From positions 1 through 43,389 of the IMG/VR virus record IMGVR_UViG_3300032238_000960: a DNA stretch of 43,389 nt. One strand, written 5' to 3'. A model generated the notes under the pieces. That model was not told the origin of the DNA, ran no database searches, and saw nothing but the letters and a program-made list of their open reading frames with translations. Position 1 is the first letter of the stretch. Each line of letters begins with the position of its first letter. The position numbers and the translations under genes are program-made. The stretch is from a virus. Positions 39,972-43,389 of the stretch are shown here, in pieces.

Positions 39972-40397
39972 ATGAACATGAATGAGTATTACAAACTCAG
40001 TACTACAGTGCTGAATCGCATTAAAGACACTAGTCCTGGAGACATCGTGGACGGTTACAAGCAGATTGAAATCCGTGTTGGGTTCAAAGACGATAAGCCT
40101 GTGACCAGTCTCATCTGGAAGTCATGGAAGCTTCAGATTTGCAGCTTCGAAGCGAAGCCAACTACTGAGGTCATGCCTCTCAGCATCTTTGTTGATGACC
40201 AAATCTATATGCACCCCAATGGACAGGATTTGATCGTGCGAACACACACGGATGACAAGACACAGAATTGGGACCAGTTGCGCCGTGCTTATGTGTATGA
40301 GGTGATTGACGCTTTCTTGTCTGGTGATTGGACACCACCATGGAAGTGCGGTTTCTGCCGGGATCGAGTCAAAGGGCTGGTGAAGCCTCAGTGGTGA
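39972..40397 (+). CDS. Early protein of unknown function, 141 aa
   Basis: The start is ATG 39972, with GGAAG upstream; ATG 39978 is possible too. It has alternating strands (GYKQIEIRVGFKDDKPVTSL, WKLQICSFEAKP, SIFVDDQIYMHPNGQDLIVR) and a CxxC near the end (WKCGFCRD). No family recognised. The next gene overlaps its stop. Confidence 0.5.
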   Translation: MNMNEYYKLSTTVLNRIKDTSPGDIVDGYKQIEIRVGFKDDKPVTSLIWKSWKLQICSFEAKPTTEVMPLSIFVDDQIYMHPNGQDLIVRTHTDDKTQNWDQLRRAYVYEVIDAFLSGDWTPPWKCGFCRDRVKGLVKPQW

Positions 40398-40900
40398 TAT
40401 TCATGATATCTAGGCCAGGTGTGTCTGAATGGGTGGAAACACGCATTCAGGCACGTTTGCTTATGGCGGAATACATCGTAGCCATGCAGGAAGGAAAATC
40501 CACTGGCGTTGTACAGATGTGGTCAGCTATCACACCAAGGAAATATCAGTCAAAGGAATGGATTCGCTTCCTGAATGGTGCATACCCCTTGAAGCTCCGC
40601 TCATGTGTACACATCCGCTATGGTGCTATCGTCAAGCGTAGCCTGGAGAGAGATTACGCACCTAGTCGTGAATTATGGGACGTGACAACACACAGAAAGC
40701 CGCAGTTTGCGGCGTGGATTGATGTCATGCAAAAAGACCCAGGTTTACGTGAGTTGGTGTTCCGTGCTCCGGATGTTCGCTCACTTATGGTGGCAATGAA
40801 GGTTACTGGTTACAGACGTGCACACAATGTGCCAATCACCAGAGAAATACAAACATATTTATGGAGGTGGGTACATCTTACTAAAGATGATGAAACTTGA
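40394..40900 (+). CDS. Early protein of unknown function, 168 aa
   Basis: The start is uncertain. GTG 40394 overlaps the stop of the previous gene (GTGA), as for two other genes of the operon, and is chosen; ATG 40403 is the alternative, and a longer frame from 40328 overlaps too much. The protein is helical and basic (VETRIQARLLMAEYIVAMQE, PRKYQSKEWIRFLNGAYPLK), perhaps nucleic-acid binding. It is followed by a promoter candidate and a hairpin. Confidence 0.5.
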   Translation: MIFMISRPGVSEWVETRIQARLLMAEYIVAMQEGKSTGVVQMWSAITPRKYQSKEWIRFLNGAYPLKLRSCVHIRYGAIVKRSLERDYAPSRELWDVTTHRKPQFAAWIDVMQKDPGLRELVFRAPDVRSLMVAMKVTGYRRAHNVPITREIQTYLWRWVHLTKDDET

Positions 40901-40906
40901 TATTCT
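40879..40906 (+). promoter_or_regulatory. Candidate promoter of the recombination genes
   Basis: TTACTA (40879-40884) and TATTCT (40901-40906) are 16 bp apart, the latter with an extended TGA before it. It lies at the end of the preceding gene and leads into the 86-base gap before the VRR-NUC gene. Moderate match only. Confidence 0.4.
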
Positions 40907-40924
40907 ACGCTAGGTAGAAAAAGA

Positions 40925-40950
40925 GGGAGGCTTATGGCGGTAAGCCTCCC
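40925..40950 (+). terminator. Perfect 10-bp hairpin before the VRR-NUC gene (terminator or leader structure)
   Basis: GGGAGGCTTA and TAAGCCTCCC pair perfectly around TGGCGG. No T-run follows (gtctgatt), so it may be a stabilising or regulatory leader hairpin rather than a full terminator. The GGAGGCTT arm recurs in the terminator at 24692-24718. Confidence 0.5.
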
Positions 40951-40992
40951 GTCTGATTAGGCTCGAACAGAGGAGTTCAGGTGGAGTATATC

Positions 40993-41397
40993 ATGACCGA
41001 AAAAGCTTTACAGAACATGACACGCAGCTGCTTGGCGCTCCTTGGTTACACAATCATGGAAACTGGGAAGGCTCGTAGTAAGACACGTTGCAAGCGATGC
41101 GGGACAGAAGCGTACGCTACAGGCTGGCAGGGCAACACACCAGGCTTAGCTGATCTGTACGTCCATTCATCGTGGTGGAAAGTACCTATCGGTCTTGCCA
41201 TCGAAATGAAAACCTCAACAGGAGCCGTGAGGGATGCCCAAGCATCGTTGGCTCGTCAGGGCATGACCGTCATATGCCGTAACTTAACTGACGTATTGGA
41301 TGTGCTGATTAGTACAGAAACATTGTTAGGTAACCCCGAACAAGTAGAGAGGATTGAGAAATTTAAAAATGCAAACACTACCATTCTTGCCAATTAA
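40993..41397 (+). CDS. VRR-NUC nuclease, 134 aa
   Basis: ATG 40993 has GGTGGAG six bases upstream; an in-frame GTG at 40981 is less likely. The PD-(D/E)XK core is seen: GNTPGLADLYV (Asp), IEMKTSTGAVRDAQ (E-x-K) and GMTVICRN. It is preceded by CKRCGTEAYATG, a CxxC that may bind metal. VRR-NUC proteins are structure-specific nucleases in phages, acting on Holliday junctions or other branched DNA. Next to a candidate annealing protein and Gam it fits a recombination or end-processing set. Confidence 0.8.
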   Translation: MTEKALQNMTRSCLALLGYTIMETGKARSKTRCKRCGTEAYATGWQGNTPGLADLYVHSSWWKVPIGLAIEMKTSTGAVRDAQASLARQGMTVICRNLTDVLDVLISTETLLGNPEQVERIEKFKNANTTILAN

Positions 41398-42061
41398 GGC
41401 TGACAACTGGAACTACGATGTAGAAGGTCCACCACACAAGAACGTTTACATCATCAACCGCACCGACACACCTCCGACAAGCTTTAGTGCTTTGTGCACA
41501 GGTGACGAACACATCTCATTTGTTATCGTATCTGCAACTCGTGAGAAAGCTCAGGAGTACATTGATAGCACAGGTATTGGTGATCGAGAGAAGGTTGAAA
41601 TCTCATCGATCTCATGGCAAACACTCTGCTCATATGCTCGTGGCATCTTACTTGATGGTGAATTCCTTTGCGTTTCTGGTGGATGGGGATGGGTTGCCAG
41701 TGCACTAACTTGGACACCTACTAGCGGATTAGTCGCTGACCCATACACGTTAGCTGTAGGCTGCCGTGACAAGAAGACTGGTGAATTCAAGAGAGATGAA
41801 GACAACAATGTTTTTATTGACCAAGATGTACCATCGTTACTTGCGGGGATTGGCACATCTACCGTAGAATCTCCTGACGCTGATGATGTGGAGTTTGTAG
41901 TTAAAACGTTTATGGAGTGGGCAACTGATGACCGCTTTGTAAATGTTCAAGGTCGTGTGCATGACGTCAAGTTTGCACTGTATATACATCCAGTCATCCA
42001 AAAGTCTATATTCGGGTCTGACCCGGAAGAAGAATTGATTAGTAGAATTGAGGAAAAGTAA
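41369..42061 (+). CDS. Unknown protein in the recombination cassette, 230 aa
   Basis: ATG 41369 is chosen; it overlaps the VRR-NUC gene by 29 bases, so translation is probably coupled. The sequence is alpha-beta (FSALCTGDEHISFVIVSATR, ISWQTLCSYARGILLDGEF, LCVSGGWGWVASALTWTP). A motif GGWGWVASALTWTP is distinctive but not assigned. It lies between the nuclease and the annealing candidate; a DNA-metabolism role is inferred. Confidence 0.5.
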   Translation: MQTLPFLPIKADNWNYDVEGPPHKNVYIINRTDTPPTSFSALCTGDEHISFVIVSATREKAQEYIDSTGIGDREKVEISSISWQTLCSYARGILLDGEFLCVSGGWGWVASALTWTPTSGLVADPYTLAVGCRDKKTGEFKRDEDNNVFIDQDVPSLLAGIGTSTVESPDADDVEFVVKTFMEWATDDRFVNVQGRVHDVKFALYIHPVIQKSIFGSDPEEELISRIEEK

Positions 42062-42700
42062 TTGTTTAATCCAAACGATCATTTGATTAGCCTTAAAGGC
42101 AAGTCATACCTTGAGGTCAAGTACCGCCTCGTATGGTTTCGTGATGAGAACCCAGACTGGGCAATCACAACAAGCATCATCAAGCTTGACATGGATGCCA
42201 AGTACGCTATCTGCAAGGCATCGATCGCTGACCAGAACGGTGTAGTCAAGGCTGAAGGCACAAAGATGGAGGACATCAAAGGCTTTGGTGACTTCCTTGA
42301 AAAGGCTGAGACAGGCGCTATTGGCAGGGCACTTGGCATCTTGGGTTACGGAACGCAGTTCGCCCCAGAATTCGATGAGGTAGTACCTGGCGTTGAGAAC
42401 CCACGTATCGTAGATTCTCCAATTGAAACACCCAAGAAAGCTCCGGCAGCTCCAGCCCAACCTAAGCGTACGATGCGTGAGGGCGGTGTTCTTTTGAAGG
42501 CTGAGATTGTACGCTTGTGGGGCGAGATGGATAAGGAAGACAATGCTCGCATCTATCAGATGTTGAGCGGTCGTGATGACTACGAAATCGACGCTGTCTA
42601 TGCTGCAGCTAAGACGCTCAGCGAATGCGGTACGTTTGATGAAGCCAACGAACTTATCAACGGTCTGGTCGAAGGACGCATCATCAAGGTGGTGGAATGA
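42062..42700 (+). CDS. Single-strand annealing protein candidate (Rad52/Sak3-like), 212 aa
   Basis: TTG 42062 follows AGGAAAAG. The N-terminal domain (GKSYLEVKYRLVWFRDENPD, TTSIIKLDMDAKYAICKASI, EKAETGAIGRALGILGYGTQ at about 84-100) matches the Rad52-like annealing proteins of phages (KAET-AIGRAL is characteristic). Residues 115-140 are a Pro/Ala/Lys linker and the C-terminal 70 residues form a helical tail. It anneals complementary strands on SSB-coated DNA and would pair with the Gam-like protein next to it. Confidence 0.65.
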   Translation: MFNPNDHLISLKGKSYLEVKYRLVWFRDENPDWAITTSIIKLDMDAKYAICKASIADQNGVVKAEGTKMEDIKGFGDFLEKAETGAIGRALGILGYGTQFAPEFDEVVPGVENPRIVDSPIETPKKAPAAPAQPKRTMREGGVLLKAEIVRLWGEMDKEDNARIYQMLSGRDDYEIDAVYAAAKTLSECGTFDEANELINGLVEGRIIKVVE

Positions 42701-43299
42701 TGGAACCAATAGAATGGGTTGAGATTGAGGAAGATGGGGTGGTACATCTGTACCACCCTGAGACCGGCGAGTATGCCGGTCCAAAGTCTCGATGGCTTGC
42801 ACCTGAGGTGACATCCGAAGAAGAAGCTTTAGCTGTCATGAGGGCGATCACTGAGACCAAAGCAAAGATGGTTGGTATTCAAGCAAAGTATAACCTCCTT
42901 ATCAAACAGCAGGAGCGTGAACTCAGGCGGTTGCAGAATCGTGAGAACTGGTTGTTACAAACCTATCAGAACCAACTCGGACGCTACGCTGAAAACAACT
43001 TGCCACGTAAGGCTGATGGGTCACTCCGTGTAAAGACATTGACTACACCATGGGGTGACATCGCCATCCGTCAGAGCAAGGCAAAGGTTAGCATTGGACA
43101 CGAGGAAGCTGCGTGTAATTGGGCACATACATATTGTCCTGAATCAATCAAAGTAAAGACATCTGTATTGGTTAGCCTGATACCTGAAGACTTCAAGCAA
43201 GACCTGATTGAGAACCCATCTAAGGCAACGCTTCTTGGGTTTGATGTAACACCAGAAGAAACTAAGTACATCATCAAATCTGTTGGAGCTGATGAATGA
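42697..43299 (+). CDS. gam: Mu Gam-like DNA end-binding / host-nuclease inhibitor protein, 200 aa
   Basis: The start overlaps the stop of the annealing candidate (ATGA). Residues 50-100 are a long charged helix (QERELRRLQNRENWLLQTYQ), then PWGDIAIRQSKAKVSIG (near 125-141) and a C-terminal domain with helices and strands (KVKTSVLVSLIPEDF). This fits the Mu Gam family (PF07352), which binds DNA ends and blocks host RecBCD-type nucleases. The N-terminal 40 residues (VEIEEDGVVHLYHPETGEYA) are unusual for the family. Confidence 0.75.
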   Translation: MMEPIEWVEIEEDGVVHLYHPETGEYAGPKSRWLAPEVTSEEEALAVMRAITETKAKMVGIQAKYNLLIKQQERELRRLQNRENWLLQTYQNQLGRYAENNLPRKADGSLRVKTLTTPWGDIAIRQSKAKVSIGHEEAACNWAHTYCPESIKVKTSVLVSLIPEDFKQDLIENPSKATLLGFDVTPEETKYIIKSVGADE

Positions 43300-43389
43300 C
43301 CTGGGAAGTTGTAGCCTTGTTTATTGCTGCCGTAATCGGGGTGATGTTGATCACCCCGGTTTTGGTTTTAGCGTACATCAGTAACGTGG
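43296..43389 (+). CDS. Small membrane protein (partial, continues beyond window end)
   Basis: ATG 43296 overlaps the Gam-like stop (ATGA). The 31 residues in the window, MTWEVVALFIAAVIGVMLIT followed by PVLVLAYISNV, are almost wholly hydrophobic, a membrane helix. The gene is cut by the window edge. Function unknown. Confidence 0.5.
   Translation, partial: MTWEVVALFIAAVIGVMLITPVLVLAYISNV

Noticed and set aside
42104-42814. 236-residue minus-strand frame opposite the annealing candidate
   Set aside because: It is opposite three well-supported plus-strand genes with motif content and coupled starts, and shows no recognisable domain.

Overview
The window is part of the genome of a tailed double-stranded DNA bacteriophage, most likely a short-tailed (podovirus-like) virus. 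It has a terminase, a P22-type portal of about 760 residues, a scaffold, a major capsid protein, two adaptor-like proteins, a very large nozzle-like protein and Gly/Ala-rich internal virion proteins. There is no tape measure, sheath or baseplate set, and no integrase or tRNA gene was seen. DNA polymerase, helicase, primase and RNA polymerase genes are also absent from the window. The host cannot be named. Eight genes start 5-9 nt after a -10 hexamer (leaderless mRNAs), which is common in Deinococcus and Actinobacteria; ThyX and a 3D-domain protein fit such hosts but do not prove one.

Layout. 1-27.16 kb (minus strand): the virion operon, transcribed leftward. In order of transcription: small basic and Cys-rich proteins with a long Gly/Thr/Arg repeat protein (27.16-24.72); small and large terminase, a tiny membrane protein and the portal (24.43-19.50); scaffold and capsid (19.48-17.52); two related cement-like proteins (17.51-15.83); two related adaptor-like proteins (15.83-14.46); three small membrane proteins, the best lysis candidates (14.46-13.58); fibre-like beta proteins (13.58-10.36); the nozzle (10.37-6.09); a fibre-tip-like protein and three internal virion proteins, the last cut by the window edge. 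One plus-strand gene (DUF3310-like, 24.45-24.71) sits inside, divergent from the terminase.

27.2-34.5 kb: a mixed-strand metabolic and regulatory region. It holds a LuxR-type HTH protein overlapping an unknown protein, a C5 cytosine methyltransferase with a second gene overprinted in another frame, ThyX, an XF1762-like protein, SSB, a 3D-domain protein, an SNase-like nuclease, a second virion-type protein related to the repeat protein of the late operon, dUTPase and two small DNA-binding candidates. 34.5-38.07 kb: three long non-coding stretches rich in repeats and hairpins, interrupted by a small lipoprotein operon and a GC-rich Cys-rich protein gene; this is the best place in the window for a replication origin or regulatory centre. 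38.07-43.39 kb (plus strand): a tightly packed run of early-type genes that ends in a recombination cassette (VRR-NUC nuclease, single-strand annealing candidate, Mu Gam-like end-binding protein).

The genes form a lytic-style programme. Nucleotide and DNA modification genes (ThyX, dUTPase, methyltransferase) and recombination genes (SSB, annealing protein, Gam, VRR-NUC) are transcribed away from the non-coding centre, and the virion genes run leftward from 27.2 kb. The least expected features are the leaderless promoters, the gene inside the methyltransferase, a non-coding repeat pair with a compensatory base change, and a promoter element built on TATACTTGC.
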